Assembly (NCBI GenBank): GCA_025617745.1
Contig: CM046858.1
Span: forward strand, 28,968,534 to 29,032,533
Source of the DNA: Heliocidaris erythrogramma
Lineage: Eukaryota; Echinodermata; Echinoidea; Camarodonta; Echinometridae
Length of the DNA: 64,000 bases
Direction: 5' to 3'
The position numbers were made by a program, and so were the translations under genes. Position 1 is the stretch's first letter, and the number at the start of each line of letters is the position of its first letter. The notes under the pieces were generated by a model. It had not been told where the DNA came from. It made no database searches and saw only the letters and a list, made by a program, of their open reading frames with translations. This document shows, in pieces, positions 63,801 to 64,000 of the stretch.

Positions 63801-64000
63801 AATCAATGAAATCAAAGTCAGTGTCTAGATGAATAGATGCTAAAGACAATATTGAGAGGTAAATAAAGTTCATTTGAAACAAAAGTTTACAGATAATCAT
63901 TCCTACAATCATCGTAGACTTTGGCACACTTTTAATGAGCACCAAGTCACTATTTTATGAGCACCAATGCGCTATTTTGTTTGAAAACAGTCATCCAGAC
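60880..64000. repeat. ~202 bp satellite array, continues past the window end
   Basis: The phrase CACCAATGCGCTATTTTGTTT recurs with spacings of 203, 201, 194, 202, 183, 201, 204, 202, 203 and 203 bp up to 63082, then 301, 181, 202 and 203. About 15-16 units are visible. Variants alternate (ACAGATAATC / AAGATAATC; CACACGTTTCATG / CACTTTTAATG), and units near 61290-61490 resemble those near 62070-62270, suggesting a four-unit higher-order repeat. A ~105 bp foreign piece interrupts it at about 63235-63345. Reading frames through the units are not genes. Confidence 0.9.

Noticed and set aside
62477..63945. Repeated 67-86 codon minus-strand frames
   Set aside because: They are translations of successive satellite units.
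60880..64000. Regular repeats that could be taken for a CRISPR array
   Set aside because: Whole ~202 bp units repeat without unique spacers, and the sequence is eukaryotic. It is a satellite.

Overview
The window is animal nuclear DNA. Genes are split by long introns, base composition is AT-rich, and most of the sequence is mobile elements of many classes. The two host genes (an SLC22-type transporter and a Gal3ST-type sulfotransferase) are metazoan families. THAP / P2X7-intracellular-like TTAA elements, a GIY-YIG Penelope-like element, tRNA-derived SINEs and poly-C hAT-like MITEs suggest a marine invertebrate deuterostome, possibly an echinoderm. No taxon can be fixed from the sequence alone.

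Host genes. At 20910-22082 (+) lies what looks like the terminal coding exon of a galactose-3-O-sulfotransferase-like Golgi enzyme, whose membrane anchor is revealed by a splice acceptor upstream of the first ATG. Converging on it, at 23523-45581 (-), is an SLC22-family (organic ion / carnitine transporter-like) gene. I could reassemble ten exons with matching phases, including a short last exon at 23523-23670. Its first exon, carrying the start codon and first membrane helix, was not found.

Region by region. 1-9 kb: hAT-like MITE, LINE debris, a 5'-truncated Penelope-like element, and a TTAA transposon split by a LINE inside a larger inverted repeat. 10-16 kb: one dead LINE broken twice by multimers of a 290-294 bp unit holding a tRNA-like fold, each insertion flanked by 12-13 bp direct repeats; two TTAA transposons sit exactly on a TTAA of that array. 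16-20 kb: another dead LINE and MITEs. 20-46 kb: the two host genes, with introns full of MITEs, LINE pieces, a TTAA element carrying THAP and P2X7-like fragments (38250-39650) and a 10.6 kb intron. 46-60 kb: SINEs, a nest of palindromic MITEs (50.4-52.1 kb), a second, inverted copy of the THAP element (52234-53907), a LINE, and a 2.2 kb near-perfect palindrome bounded by TTAA-like ends. 60.3-64 kb: a short GGACAACTACCCC minisatellite, then a ~202 bp satellite running off the end.

The most interesting themes are: multimeric tRNA-like repeats that seem to move as multimers; a cluster of TTAA-target elements, some nested; two tiny perfect hairpins (72 and 42 bp) inserted with 9 bp direct repeats, with the empty site preserved in the sister copy; and hAT-like MITEs with 8 bp duplications built around long G/C homopolymers. 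All coordinates and comparisons were made by eye; no search or alignment was run.
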